From: Hexactinellida sp. DTS-2022
Taxonomy: Eukaryota; Porifera; Hexactinellida
Reading direction: 5' to 3'
Assembly (NCBI GenBank): GCA_028753945.1
Contig: JAPNXP010000007.1
Location: 4,898,001-4,962,000, forward strand
Length of the DNA stretch: 64,000 nucleotides
Part shown: one piece after another, positions 11,591 through 23,689 of the stretch
How positions within the stretch are numbered: position 1 is the stretch's first letter
How the letters are laid out: each line of letters begins with the position of its first letter
Translations under genes and position numbers: made by a program
Notes under the pieces: model-generated
What the model saw: only the letters and a program-made list of their open reading frames with translations
Database searches by the model: none
What the model was told of the DNA's origin: nothing

Positions 11591-11965
11591 AATTTTATAT
11601 TGTAAATTGAATTACATATAGCTGTTGAATAAACATAAAAATAGGCCAAGCGATAGCCTACTAGGTTTATGGAAATGTTAATTAGTGGGTTTTTTTGTTG
11701 TTAATGGGTAGAGATTACTGCAATAGTTTCCCGTACCGCAAATCGGTCTTTTGTTAAAGTAATTAAAGTAATCGGTCTTTTGTTAAAGTAGCAGATTACA
11801 AAGTGCAAGTGGATATGTCAACTTGGGTGATTAATGTGTCCCAATATGGAGCTGACTGATTGGTTACCAAGGTGGTAGACTGGTAGTATGGAATGTTTGG
11901 TGTTAAAGTGGTTGAATTGTGTTGTGTGGTGAAATCTTTACGTGTTTTGGAGTTTATATCTCAGG
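11591..11965. other. Non-coding stretch
   Basis: AT-rich, with a short duplicated phrase aatcggtcttttgttaaagta (about 11741-11790). No gene seen. Confidence 0.5.
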
Positions 11966-12815
11966 CAAGGTTGACAACCCTCCCGATTTTTTGCTTTTTT
12001 TTCTCTCATCCTCCCGACCTCCCGCCAAACTTTTCAAACTCCCGCTTTTTTGGAAATTGTTTCTATGTTATTATTTTATAATATATAAGTAAATAACTGG
12101 ATTTTTTAATTAGTCAAGATACGAGTACCAAGGTTTGTTTTACTCATATATACTTGGAAGTTAGTTAAGATTCTTTAGCCCCTTATTAATACACTGTATT
12201 ATTATGTTTTAATTCGAATTTGGAAGAAATTCATAAAAATATCCCGGATGGCCTTCCGCCTACATCCTCCAGAAAGTAGTTATACAAAATACGATGCTGA
12301 ATTTTTTTATAGTTTAGTTTATATGTCGATCTATGTAGCCACGGGTGGATTAAGTTTACAACACATTTTACAAATCTGATGGCCTAATCGTCATGAAATT
12401 CCTAGAAATCTCAAGAAAAATGTCCATAAATTACGAGAACTTTCGAAGATATTTAAACTGCTACATCTACGTATATCTGATAAAAAAACATAATTTGTAA
12501 AAAAATTATGATTCATTAATCTAGCTATTTCGTTTTTGTTGTATTATTGCATACATTGAGTGAATACGAGATACGCGGATAAAATTTTGATAGATACAAC
12601 TATCAAAATAAGCGTTTCCTAATTGTAGATATTCAAACATAAAAAATAATCATACTGTTTCATTCTATTCACGATAGATTCAAAGAAATGGCATATATTT
12701 TAAGTCTCCCGCTTTTCTCCCGTTTTTTCATCTTCGACCTCCCGCTTTTTTGGCAAAACTCCCGCCAAAATGGCAAAATCTCCCGATTTTTTGTTTTCAG
12801 GGGTTGGCAACCCTG
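11966..12815. mobile_element. hAT-like element with CTCCCG-repeat ends
   Basis: The ends caaggttgacaacc and ggttggcaaccctg are imperfectly inverted. Both subterminal zones are packed with ctcccgc/ctcccga words, and the middle is AT-rich. Flanks share ctcagg, a possibly degraded target duplication. A related reverse-oriented copy occupies about 23690-24290. Confidence 0.6.
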
Positions 12816-12970
12816 CCTCAGGTTATACCAATTATGTTTATTTTAAACTATGGGATAAATATTAATATGTTCGCAATTTTATGGTATTTCCGGCCAGTAA
12901 ATAATGTGTAAACAAGAACTCATTGTTGTAGATGTAAACAAACAAACAAGCAAACAAAACAAAAAAAAAA

Positions 12971-12972
<2 letters not shown>

Positions 12973-13005
<33 letters not shown>

Positions 13006-13020
13006 CTAATTAACTAACTA
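12973..13020. repeat. (AACT)n microsatellite
   Basis: Tandem taac/aact units; the block continues at 13195-13214 after the MITE at 13021-13194, which therefore inserted into the microsatellite. Confidence 0.9.
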
Positions 13021-13194
13021 CAGTATAACCTCATTAATACGAACACTGTTAATATGAAATTCCGGGTAGTGCGAACACTATTTCAGTCCTCTTCAAAGCC
13101 TTTTCAATACAAATGTTATCGGTTAATACGAATTCCGGATAAAGCGAACACATTTTGACGGTCCCCTGGTGTTCCTACTAACGAGGCTCTACTG
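13021..13194. mobile_element. pogo/mariner-type MITE
   Basis: Left end cagtataacctcattaatac, right end acgaggctctactg, flanked by TA on both sides. The interior repeats gttaatacgaa-like words also seen at 5629-5816. Confidence 0.75.
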
Positions 13195-13792
13195 TAACTA
13201 ACTAACTAACTAAGGTATCTAACAAAAGTTACAACTTGTTTATTATTTCAGTTCCAGTATCTTTTCCTTTGACAGGTCATTTTCATAAATTAAATTGGGA
13301 GTTTACTGTAAATAGCTGTGTATGTATAGTTTCTATATAAAGTAATTCAGGCGCCATAAATTGATTAATATCTGATTATTTTAGGCGGGAAAAAATTCGA
13401 AATTACTAAACTATCCTCAAACTACAAATTTAGGTGCCATGTACTGTATTTTGGCGCGTATAATTATAATCATGAATTTAACAAAACGCAATAATGTCTG
13501 CAAGATAAGAATATGAATTGTTTGTGACAAAAAAGAGAATTTTATAAAAATTTATAAACTACAACTTTAAACCGATAAACAAATCCAGAATATTCTATTA
13601 GTAGACTCAATTACCCAAGAAAAATTCCCTAACTTTCCAGATATCACCATAGCAACCATTGACGTCTTTGGTATTCTTAAGTTACACAAGTATAATTATA
13701 GAGCTTGTATTAAATTAATTCTATAATATTATTTGAATAAACTCAATTCGTGAGGTATTAGAAAGTACTGGGCGCCCAGTACAGTCTAATAT

Positions 13793-15052
13793 ATGCAATT
13801 CGTATCTAAATCTAAAATGGCCACTAATATGCCTACAAACGTTATTTCCGATAAAATGGCATATTTCGACAATGTCGCCACTATCATCTACCAAACATTT
13901 GATCCCCTAATCGATCAGCTGATCGCGAGGAGGGACGCTCTCCTCCAGAGGGTCTTTGAGCTGAGGGAGGACCACAGGAACAAAGGCCACTCGTATCGCT
14001 GCCATAGAAGAACTGGAAAGGGTACAACAACACAAATGACGGAAATGAGCATAAAGGTAAACACAAACCGAGAGTTCCACGAACAGGCCACACAAGCCTA
14101 CCAACAGGGCATTAAGAAACTGGGACCATCTGCCACATTCCTATGTCCCGTCTTCAGGTGTCAAAATAGGGACACAATCCGACAGCTGATATCCGAGCTA
14201 GGAGAGATAGTCCCGTGTGAGATACCGGACTATTCTCTCAAGCGAGAACCGGTATTAACAGCTGGAAAGTTAGGTCATGGTGCTAATGAGTTGAGTGCCG
14301 CAGGAATAACATTCGATGAATCCACTGAGCTAATGTACATAGCAGATTATTTGAACAGACGTGTGCAAATAGTGTCGTTAAAGGGAGAGTTTGTGACGCA
14401 ATTCAGGGATGATAAGCTCAGGTATCCGTGGGGAATAGCTGTTAATAATGAGTCCATATTCGTAACCGACATAGAACACCATGCATTGTTACATTTCCGA
14501 AAGAAAGATTGCAAACTTATCAACATAACTGGAACTGAAGGCAACAATGAAGAAAAGTTGTACTATCCCAATGCGCTTTGTATCGACACTAACGGAGATG
14601 TGTTAGTTGCAGATAGAGGCAACAACAGAGTGTGCGTATACTCGAAACTCCTCAAATTCAAGTCCAGCATCGGAATAGGACAGCTGGATTACCCTAGAGA
14701 TGTTAAGCTGTCAGCTGATCGAATCATGGTGCTAGACAGGAGTCCCAAATGTGTCCATTTCTTCTCTCGAGAAGGACACACCCTCAGCTCCTGTGTCTCT
14801 CTAGGGACAGAGGACAGTTTGGTCGCTATCCCTTCCTTCTTCTGATTGGACTCAGCTGGTAATATTATCATTAGCGATTATGGGATTAATGCCATCAATG
14901 TATATACGGAATCTGGACAGCATATTCACACCTTGGGAAGGAAAGGGGAGGGAAGGGGAGAGTTTATTGACTCCTATGGAGTTTGTATTTCCAAATTAGG
15001 AATTATTTGTGTTGTCTCTCGTAACCCTAATTATCCTCTGCAATGTTTCTAA
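13793..15052 (+). pseudogene. Coiled-coil/NHL-repeat protein gene with one in-frame stop
   Basis: A single uninterrupted exon encodes 350 residues, a TGA at 14843-14845, then 68 more residues in the same frame. The N-terminus (about residues 20-130) is helical and charged, like the coiled-coil of TRIM-NHL proteins, but there is no RING or B-box. From about residue 160, NHL blades can be aligned: ELMYIADYLNRRVQIVSLKG, ESIFVTDIEHHALLHF, GDVLVADRGNNRVCVYSK, RIMVLDRSPKCVHFF and, after the stop, NIIISDYGINAINVYTESG. The stop separates the last blades, so the protein as read would have an open propeller. NHL propellers bind RNA or protein. The ATG at 13793 is chosen; ATGs at 13817 and 13829 are alternatives. 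It may be a recent pseudogene or a sequence error. Two relatives are at 52372 and 61102. Confidence 0.75.
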
Positions 15053-15299
15053 TTTGATTGTATTTATTATTTGTGTATCCATTGATTCTATTAATTGTGT
15101 TAACTGAATATGATTCAAATGGCCCTTTTTATTGAATACGTATTAGTATATACAGAATATAAATGCTATATTTAAAACTATCTATGAGGTGTGTCTGTAA
15201 TATGGAACTAGAACCTAACTTGGTTACAAATGGAACCATTAAAAATTTTGCGCGCAAACTGAGAAATTCTTGCTTGAATTTAGGTGTGTTGGGATATAA
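15053..15299. other. 3' flank of the NHL gene
   Basis: AT-rich non-coding DNA; the small overlapping ORFs here have no recognisable content. Confidence 0.4.
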
Positions 15300-15416
15300 C
15301 AAAATTGCAGCTGTGCCGACAGCATGTTCCTTTGGAGCCACTATCTTTTGGTGGCTAATGGTTGGTTAATTGATAGTGTCTCCAAAAGAATGCTGTCGGC
15401 ACAGCTGCAATTTTTG
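15300..15416. mobile_element. Palindromic MITE (GCTGTGCCGACAGCATG family), copy 1
   Basis: Inverted arms of about 45 bp, beginning aaaattgcagctgtgccgac, enclose a short spacer. Other copies: 30149-30255, 38030-38137 and 56182-56310, plus a single-ended relic at 46152-46198. Confidence 0.8.
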
Positions 15417-15759
15417 ATATTTTTTGCCATGTCATGAACGCCTCAAGGTGTTTACACCCATTTATCAAGTTGTTATGGAACAAAGGAACGATTGATAAAT
15501 TAAAGTTTATTTCTATCTAAAACCATCATGAGTTTAATGTCATTCATTAGTTATGTATTGTTAATAAATTATATATAAAATAGTTAATTATTTTAAGCAA
15601 TGAGTTAATTAATTTAATTAATTTTAATTAACCCACGTCTGGCTAGGAATGTAAAATTGAAACTGAAAGTTAATTGAATTTCAATTGAAAGTGAAAGTGA
15701 AAGTGGGGTTTTTCTATTTATACCTTTTACCCCAAGACATCCGAGGGTTTTAACTTAAG

Positions 15760-16388
15760 TCAACAAATTCCTTTTTTTATTATATTTGTTTTAAGCAACC
15801 TCCTGTCTTTCCTTAAAGTTCGTACTTAAAATTCAACTTAATTTTTTAATGAACACGGCCTTTGTCCAAATTATAGTCAAATTTCAATTTCCATAAAATT
15901 TAAAGCAAACATCAGAATCAACAATTTCCTCACTAACTTGTCAGATTCGTAGTTGGAAAAGATTCATCATTTGAATGAAGAATGTACGTATTTATTAACA
16001 AGAATTCTTAAGGAATAGATTAATTGAAATATTACTACTTGCAATTGGGTTGTGTTTTAAATCCCAGTCCGTGTATGACCGAGTACTAATGTAATCAAGG
16101 ATTTATCCAGCAGCGCCAGACGCTCCTTTTGGAGTATGATTTTTTGAAATTTTAATTAGAAGCGAGAAAATTTGGGATTTTCTCCTATACCGTAACACCA
16201 ATTTGTGATTTAGGAGTATGGAAATTGCATCAGACCCGGATTAGGAGCGTATTTACAAATCACTGTATAATACACTGAATGTAATATATTAAATCTAGTT
16301 TGATGACATTTTCTAGATTCGATATTTTAGTATATTTTACGTACTTGATGTATTCCTATGAGTGTAGGCTAAAGCGCGATTATTCTTT
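15760..16388. repeat. Dispersed repeat, copy 1 (split by a MITE)
   Basis: The text from caacaaattc through agattcgtagttggaaaag, gaccgagta and tgatgacattttctagattc is repeated at 49613-50094. Copy 1 is interrupted at 16096-16277 by the hAT MITE; copy 2 is not. No coding capacity seen. Confidence 0.75.
16096..16277. mobile_element. 182-bp hAT-type MITE
   Basis: It is flanked by the perfect 8-bp duplication aatgtaat (16088-16095 and 16278-16285) and is absent from the homologous repeat near 50 kb. Starts caaggatttatccag, ends tgtataatacactg. The phrase aggagcgtatttacaaat also occurs at about 48083. Confidence 0.85.
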
Positions 16389-16776
16389 TAGTCTCGATAG
16401 TTGTGTGTTTATATGTGCGTTTATTTTCCGGATTGTATTAAAGTGATGGGGGAATAGAAACCGCATGTATATATGAGATAGAAGTTAGCTTTTAAAGGGT
16501 ATTAAAGGTAAACAAGTATGCTGCACACGAATTTCGCATTCAGAAATTTATATTATGAATATTTGTTATTGTTGTTTGCACAAATAGGTAAACAAATTAA
16601 CGAAAATTCAAAATCAATCCAGAAGTTAGCTTTCAACGGGATTATAAGTATTTAACTATGACAAATATTACAACTATGTAATCAATTGTTTAGTGAGGAG
16701 TAAGGCCGCGTAGCGGCCGTTAACTTGAGGTGCGTAGCACCGATCTGTCGCAAAGCGACCGAGACTGAAGGATTCG
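16379..16776 (+). mobile_element. Non-autonomous Helitron-like element, copy E
   Basis: The 5' end is degraded. The 3' end has the clearest hairpin series: GGCCGC-GTA-GCGGCC, GGTGC-GTA-GCACC and GTCGC-AAA-GCGAC, then gaaggattcg before T. Confidence 0.6.
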
Positions 16777-17574
16777 TGTATATTACAGTGAAAACTACGA
16801 GATATGTTGCAATGTAAACACGTACCCGGTCAGGGACGTCGCCAGGATTTTCATCTAGGGGAGGCATAGAAATTGTCAGGGGGGGGGAATATTCTATTGG
16901 TGTTAGATCTAACTTTTACAGTTGACGTTACCAAAAACTAGGCGATTAAGATCAACCTTTCTAGTTTAATGTTTTCAAAAGTATGAATATCTTATAAGGT
17001 GTAACTAGATGATTAACTGTCCATTCCTGTGAAAAGTACAGGGAATTCTGTACACTAGTATTGGGATTTATCCATTTGGTTGTTCCATCCAGGCTTATAG
17101 TGGTGTATTAAATTTGTACGGTATATGGAATATTTTTCAAAATATTAAAATCACACCATCAAATCAATCTGTAATAATTTGAAGAATACTCAACTAATTC
17201 TTTCAAAAATGTTGTACTATATTTTAACAGATGGAGATGAAGAATTAAAAAATAATGACCAACTGTATTACCAAATGTATTACCTGAAATTTTCACATAT
17301 ATTAAGAATTGTTAGTAGCTTGATATACAACAAATTTAAGCAAAATCGGTTGAAAGTGGTGAAATGACTGGATGACTTGACACGGAATTCTCCTGTAATC
17401 ATTTAGCCTAGTATATCGATTCATTGTATGCAAGCTGCACATTTACATAATTGTTCACATCTTCGGGAAATATTTCTAGGCATTATCACATAAACTCTAT
17501 TCAGGACAGCTGGTGCGGCCGGACATTACGATTTTCGAATCTATAGTAAAGTATAAATTGGATTTTAAATCCAA
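16777..17574. other. Non-coding stretch
   Basis: AT-rich, with a poly-G run near 16881 typical of the G-homopolymer MITEs. The 62-codon ORF at 17179-17367 has no domain and is not supported. Confidence 0.45.
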
Positions 17575-17995
17575 CGAGCCCTTCGGTTTTGGTCGCTTCG
17601 CGACAGATAACTCAACCACTACGCGGTTTCGCAATAGATAATGTATTATGTATATCAACAAAATGTTTTAGAAAAATTTGAATCCGTACTCAGAATAGTT
17701 ATTTGCCTATGATCTCCGTTGGAAGCTAGCCTGTAGGTTCCTTTGAATCTTCATTAATTTATTTAAGTATTTAGTAAACAAAAACATTAAATCTTCAAAT
17801 TAGAAATTTTTTAATTAGAAATTCGAAATCAACATACATGTTTACCTATAATAACATATTGAAGTTACTTTCAATCTCAAATATAAATGCGGTTTCTATT
17901 CCCCCATCATTTTAAAACAATCCGGACCGCAACAAACAGCGAACAAACAAACAAACAAACAAACAAACAAACAACAATCGAGTTTTCATAATGAA
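17575..17995 (-). mobile_element. Helitron-like element, copy F (reverse)
   Basis: On the minus strand it runs from a degraded ...ATTATGAAAACTCGATTG start near 17995 to a GGGCTCG end at 17575 followed by T. It contains GTCGC-GAA-GCGAC. The same start variant occurs in copy J at about 56675. Confidence 0.6.
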
Positions 17996-18009
17996 TCCAA
18001 TATACGCAT

Positions 18010-18185
18010 AGTGTAGGAAGAGCACTAAAAACCTAGGTCAACCCCAAATTTCACATTTAAAAATAAATTTGAGGGAGTCTCCCCAAAATATGGGGGGACT
18101 TCCCCCCAAAGTGTTTTTCTGTGGGTATTTTTGGGGGGGGGGGGGGTTCCACCAAATTTGGGAGACCCTCCCAAATACATATTCA
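18010..18185. mobile_element. G-run MITE next to copy F
   Basis: Repeated tccccccaaa/ttggggggac words and a poly-G run. The same unit sits next to Helitron-like copy J in the opposite orientation (about 56430-56660), so the two elements were copied together. Confidence 0.5.
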
Positions 18186-18204
18186 GTTGTATAAAATGGG
18201 GATC

Positions 18205-18290
18205 GTGTTTCGTGTTCGTGTTCGTCTTTCGTCTTTCGTCTTTCGTCTTTCGTCTTTCGTCTTTCGTCTTTCGTCTTTCGTGTTCGTGTA
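18205..18290. repeat. (TCTTTCG)n minisatellite
   Basis: About eight tandem 7-bp units (tctttcg) flanked by tgttcg variants. It ends exactly where the left arm of the inverted duplication begins (18291). Confidence 0.9.
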
Positions 18291-20637
18291 GTTTCCAGTT
18301 CTAACCCTGTGTTGATATTATGGTTTTCCGTAGCACAAAATATGAAAGAACAAGATTTGTAGAATGACTGGTCAATGAGCGCTCATTTTGTATAAACTTA
18401 AGTTCATGTAAAATAATATATTTAATAATAAATTCAAATATACGTACGTATTTAAATTATTTTTAATTCCTGCTGAAAACATTCATTAATCTTATCAGGT
18501 CATACCTCAACTTGTATGGCCCCCTCGAACTTGGTAAACTCTTCATACATAGACAAATTACCATTAAACCTGGCTGCTTCCTTGGCATTTACAATCCCAC
18601 TTCTCAGGGGGCACCTGCAATCCGACTCTTTGTGGCCCTCATTCCGAATACAATTGCATTGTTATAAATCTTTTTCTTTAAAACTAATATCAAAACTATA
18701 CTCGTAAGATGTCTATTTTACTAATTATATACTCACAATAATTACAATATGGTAGAATTAATTAATAAAGAAAATAGTATATAATGAAAAGTACAAACTG
18801 TTCTGGTATTACCAAGTCAGCCACTCAACTTCAATACCCAATGATATGCAATCATCCCTGCAAAAATAAAGATTTTTAAGAATTGACTGTGTAATAAATG
18901 AAGCAATTCCGAATCCTTTATTCCTCAGTTGAGTTGGTTTCTTGAAGCTAGATGAGTATTTTTCGAGCTGAGATTTTGTTATGTCTTCTGACCATATACG
19001 ATTGTTTCTATTATCATTTACATTGAATAGAACAATTTTATATCTATATTTGAAAGGCCACAGCAATTTGTCGTCAAAATCACCTTTCATAACACATATA
19101 TAACAGCCAAGATGTCCTTTATCAGTTTTCCAATTAATCTGAACTTGACACTTGTATAAACCCACATTGAATGGATCACTGAAACTACTCTCTTTGTTAC
19201 GAATCTTTTCATTGATTCCAGTTATCTTCCACACAAATTTCCAAGCTGGTATCAAAGTTGCAATTGCTGTTTCCAATTTCTCAATCCTTTCAGCTTGTTT
19301 TTCAATTATTTTCTTCATCCCATTCATCGTAAGTTTGAAATGTTTGTGGGTAAAATCTATTTCATGCTGATCCATGTGTCTTCTTTCCATTCTCTCCACA
19401 CAACCGTACTCCAAGTAAGGACAATATAGTAGCTGAAGTGGACACTCGTTAGCTAGATGAGTGCTAACACATTTCCTTGTTACTTGTCCACTACCCTCGA
19501 GATCAAACCCACAATTATTGGGACAAGGAATCGGGAAATATTCACAGTCCTCTAAGTGATAATTCATTTCTTTGGCCTTCACTGTTTTGTCGCCACAAAA
19601 GTCACACTCCAGTTCTCTCATCGGACAGGAATCTCTCTGGTGTTTAGCCAAATATCTCCTCTCTACTTTCACCATTTCCCCTTTCTTTTCGCCTTTTGAG
19701 TACACACATTTTAGAGGGCACAACACAAGTATGTAGGTACATTCTTCTAAGTGATGTTCTGCATTACACAATTGACCTGTCCACTTACATCCTCTCTCTT
19801 GACACGGGCATATAATCTATAATTAGATATTCAGTTAATAAAAATAATAATATTATCACATTACATTTAGAACCTATTATTTTGTTATTGACTAATTCAC
19901 GATTCATTGTCAACTGAGCTGGTTGTTTGGTTATACTCTCTGGTATGCACATAGAGCATCTAAGTTCTTGTCCCCCATCAAACTCAAACAAACTTGCTTC
20001 TCTTAACAACCCACCACATAACTTGCAAAGGAGAAGTGTCTCTTCTACTTTACCATTCAATTTCTCAATTAACAAAGCTACCCTCCATCCCCTACAAATA
20101 CCATTAACATTGACAAATAGAGTATCTTGAGTTCCATCAGAAACTTTTGCACTAAGATCCATTACATTATTCTCTTTATCAACAATACATATACCATGTA
20201 TACTTATAGTGCAACATACTGATATTTTAATAAGCTTATCATTTAAATGTAGTGGAAATGAAACATGATAGTGGTAATAATCAAGGCAATGTACGTTTAA
20301 ACATTGTTATTCAACTTTGGTTAAACCTGAAATGAAAACATTAGTGATCTGGCTACTTCAAATTTTGCAATTTGCTACTGCACGAAGCTACAATGATTTG
20401 AACTTAAAATAACTTCTCAGATATATATTTTGTAATTCAATAAACAATATCATTATACCATATAAATTTGTGACTCTTTACCTGCTTGTGAATGCACACT
20501 AGATCAAAGTTACCAAAGTGTATTTTGGGGCACTGTCACGAAATATTCGGTTCGTATTGTTTTTGGTCCTGTATGACCAAATATTTGAGACATTTTTGTC
20601 CGGGTGTATAATATTGTGTTCAATAGGGTAATATATA
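18291..20637. repeat. Left arm of the 5.4-kb inverted duplication
   Basis: It matches the reverse complement of 21071-23671 from gtttccagttctaaccctg inward through the whole TRAF gene, its upstream region and the CTGTCACGAAAT motif. Differences are scattered substitutions and indels, plus a 79-bp MITE present only in the right arm. Confidence 0.9.
18809..20162 (-). CDS. TRAF-type zinc-finger/MATH protein, copy A
   Basis: Two exons: 20162-19860 and 19816-18809, joined across a 44-bp intron (donor GTGATA, acceptor ...TATAG, phase 0), giving 436 residues. The order is: an N-terminal segment with RING-like CKLC and CSMC pairs (about residues 47-80) that lacks a full set of eight ligands; TRAF-type zinc fingers (about 104-260) starting CPCQERGCKWTGQ; a short coiled coil (IIEKQAERIEKLETAIATL); and a C-terminal MATH/TRAF-C domain from PAWKFVWKITGIN to the end. 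TRAF proteins trimerise and bridge receptors to ubiquitin signalling in the cytoplasm. Start ATG at 20162 gives MDLSAKV, conserved in copy B apart from an 18-nt insertion there. The gene is divergent from copy B, with the upstream region also duplicated. The finger Cys192 is intact here. Confidence 0.88.
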
Positions 20638-21070
20638 TGTTATGTCGATTTTGTCAAATACGTAGTCGATTTTACAAAATCAACATCCAAACTTAAGGCT
20701 CGACCCACACCTTCACTAATAACGTCCCCTTCAAATCCATACATATATCAGTTTTAGCCTTATCTATAATGGTAATAAATCCGCAATCAAAATTTAATTC
20801 GAATAATATTCGCTCGAGTGATTGTGTATAGTTCCATATTACGTAATATTAAATTCCTATACCTAATGATTTTATTTGCGCCCAAATTGAAAAAAAAATA
20901 TTGATGATTAATAATACAATGAATTCCTGTTATAACGTTTTCGGATAAAATGAAATATAGATTTCCCCCAGTGCAATAAATACATTAATTATTATCCGCT
21001 TATAACGAATATCCGGATATAACGAAGGAATTTACAGTTCCCAAGTCCTTTTTAGAATGAGTATACTGTA
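20638..21070. other. Spacer between the TRAF inverted arms
   Basis: Unique AT-rich DNA of about 430 bp at the centre of the inverted duplication. Words such as ttataacg and ggatataacgaagg resemble pogo-type MITE interiors, but no clean element ends were found. Confidence 0.5.
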
Positions 21071-21725
21071 CGTATATTACCCTATTGAACACAATTATAT
21101 ACACCCGGACAAAAATAAATAAAATATTTGGTCTTGGTTAAAATTTGGTGCGGCTGGACGTAATATTACTGAAATATTTGGTCATACAGGAACAGGACCA
21201 AAAACAATACGGACCGAATATTCCGTGGCAGTCCCCCTAAATACACTTTGATAACTTTGATCTAGTGTGCATTCACCAGCAGGTAAAGAGTCACAAATAT
21301 ATATGGTATAATGATATTGTTTATTGAATTACAAAATATATATCTGAGGGGTTATTTTAAATTCCAATCATTGTAGCATCGTACAGTAGCAAATTGCAAA
21401 ATTTGAAGTAAAAAGAAATATGGATACTATATTCACATGTAGAGTTCCGCATGCTGTCACAAAATCTTGAGGTATTTTATATTTAACAATGTGTACGGTG
21501 TACCTATTATACGATAAAGGACTTTTACACCACGCCAAGATCACTAATGTTTTCATTTCAGGTTTAACCAAAGTTGAATAACAATGTTTAAACGTACATT
21601 GCCTTGATTATTACCACTATCATGTTTCATTTCCACTACATTTAAATGATAAGCTTATTAAAATATCAGTATGTTGCACTATAAGTATACATGGTATATG
21701 TATTGTTGATAAAGAGAATAATGTA

Positions 21726-23096
21726 ATGGATCTTAGTGCAAAAGTTTGTACCGAGTTAAAGGTTTCTGATGGAACTCAAGATACTCTATTTGTCAATGTT
21801 AATGGTATTTGTAGGGGATGGAGGGTAGCTTTGTTAATTGAGAAATTGAATGGTAAAGTAGAAGAGACACTTCTCCTTTGCAAGTTATGTGGTGGGTTGT
21901 TAAGAGAAGCAAGTTTGTTTGAGTTTGATGGGGGACAAGAACCTAGATGCTCTATGTGCATACCAGAGAGTATAACCAAACAACCAGCTCAGTTGACAAT
22001 GAATCGTGAAGCAGTCAATGACAAAATAGTAGGTTCTAATGTAATGTGATAATAATATTAATTTTATTAACTGAATATCTAATTATAGATTATATGCCCG
22101 TGTCAAGGGAGAGGATGTAAGTGGACAGGTCAATTGTGTAATGCAGAACATCACTTAGAAGAATGTACCTACATACTTGTGTTGTGCCCTCTAAAATGTG
22201 TGTACTCAAAAGGCGAAAAGAAAGGGGAAATGGTGAAAGTAGAGAGGAGATATTTGGCTAAACACCAGAGAGATTCCTGTCCGATGAGAGAACTGGAGTG
22301 TGACTTTTGTGGCGACAAAACAGTGAAGGCCAAAGAAATGAATTCTCACTTAGAGGAATATGAATATTTCCAGATTCCTTGTCCCAATAATTGTGGGTTT
22401 GATTTCGAGTATAGTGGAAAAGTAACAAGAAAATGTGTTAGCACTCATCTAGCTAACGAGTGCCCACTTCAACGAATATATTGTCCTTACTTGGAGTACG
22501 GTTGTGTGGAGAGAATGGAAAGAAGACACATGGATCAGCATGAAATAGATTTTACCCACAAACATTTCAAACTTACGATGAATGGAATGAAGAAAATAAT
22601 TGAAAAACAAGCTGAAAAGATTGAGAAATTGGAAACAGCAATTGCAACTTTGATACCAGCTTGGAAATTTGTGTGGAAGATAACTAGAATCAATGAAAAG
22701 ATTCGTAATAAAGAGAGTAGTTTCAGTGATCCATTCAATGTGGGTTTATACAAGTGTCAAGTTCAGATTAATTGGAAAACTGATAAAGGACATCTTGGCT
22801 GTTATATATGTGTTATGAAAGGTGATTTTGACGACAAATTGTTGTGGCCTTTCAAATATAGATATAAAATTGTTCTATTCAATGTAAATGATAATAGAAA
22901 CAATCGTATATGGTCAGAAGACATAACAAAATCTCAGCTCGAAAAATACCCATCTAGCTTCAAGAAACCAACACAACTGAGGAATAAAGGATTCGGAATT
23001 GCTTCATTTATTACACAGTCAATGATTCTTAAAGATAATTATTGCAGGGATGATTGCATATCATTGGGTATTGAAGTTGAGTGGCTGACTTGGTAA
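21726..23096 (+). CDS. TRAF-type zinc-finger/MATH protein, copy B
   Basis: Exons 21726-22040 and 22089-23096 encode 440 residues, the same architecture as copy A: RING-like Cys pairs, TRAF-type zinc fingers, coiled coil and MATH domain. Three differences matter. An 18-nt insertion near the start adds six residues. A 1-nt deletion just before the donor (ggttctaat against ggttctaaat) would break the frame with copy A's GTGATA donor, but a GTAATG donor right after AAT restores phase 0. And the zinc-ligand Cys of HLEDCEY in copy A is Tyr here (HLEEYEY, residue 196), so one finger is probably weakened. Most other residues are identical. Function is inferred from domains only. Confidence 0.85.
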
Positions 23097-23240
23097 TATC
23101 AAGAACACTATGTACTTTTCATTATATACTATTTTCTTGATTAATTAATTCTACCATAATGTAATTATTGTGTGTATAATCTATTATATAAATAGTATAA
23201 ATAGACAGACATCTTACGCGTATAGTTTTGATATTAGTTA

Positions 23241-23319
23241 CAGTCGACTCCGCTTAATAGAGCCACCTCGGGACCGGAGAAACCGATTAACCGGTGGCTC
23301 TATTAAGCAGAGTTTACTG
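23241..23319. mobile_element. 79-bp pogo-type MITE, right arm only
   Basis: cagtcgactccgcttaatag at the left, attaagcagagtttactg at the right, flanked by TA (23239-23240, 23320-23321). The corresponding site in the left arm (about 18690) is empty, so insertion came after the inverted duplication. Confidence 0.85.
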
Positions 23320-23689
23320 TATTAAGAAAAAGATTTATATCAATGCAATTGTATTCGGAATGAGGGCGACAAAGAGGGGATTGCAGGTGCCCCCTGGGAA
23401 GTGGGATTGTAAATGCCAAGGAAGCAGCCAGGTTTAATGGTAATTTGTCTATGTATCATATGAGCTGATAAGATTAATGAATGTTTTCAGCAGGAAATAC
23501 AAATAATTTAAATACGTACGTATATTTGAATTTATTATTTAATATATTATCTTACATGAACTTAAGTTTATACAAAATGAGCGCTCATTGACCAGTCATT
23601 CTACAAATCCTGTTCTTTCTTATTTGGTGCTACGGAAAACATAATATCAACACAGGGTTAGAACTGGAAACAATTATTAGGATATCACT

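Larger units (their letters stand above)
21071..23671. repeat. Right arm of the 5.4-kb inverted duplication
   Basis: Reverse-complement partner of 18291-20637. The inner end contains the complement of CTGTCACGAAATATTCGG (around 21215-21233). The outer end stops at ggaaac, 23671. Confidence 0.9.

Noticed and set aside
14843..14845. TGA in the first NHL gene as selenocysteine or programmed readthrough
   Set aside because: The TGA is followed by TTG, not a known readthrough context. I saw no obvious SECIS-like hairpin downstream, and the other two NHL genes have different lesions at other places.
20638..21070. A complete pogo element in the TRAF spacer
   Set aside because: Interior words look pogo-like, but no matched ends with TA duplications were found.
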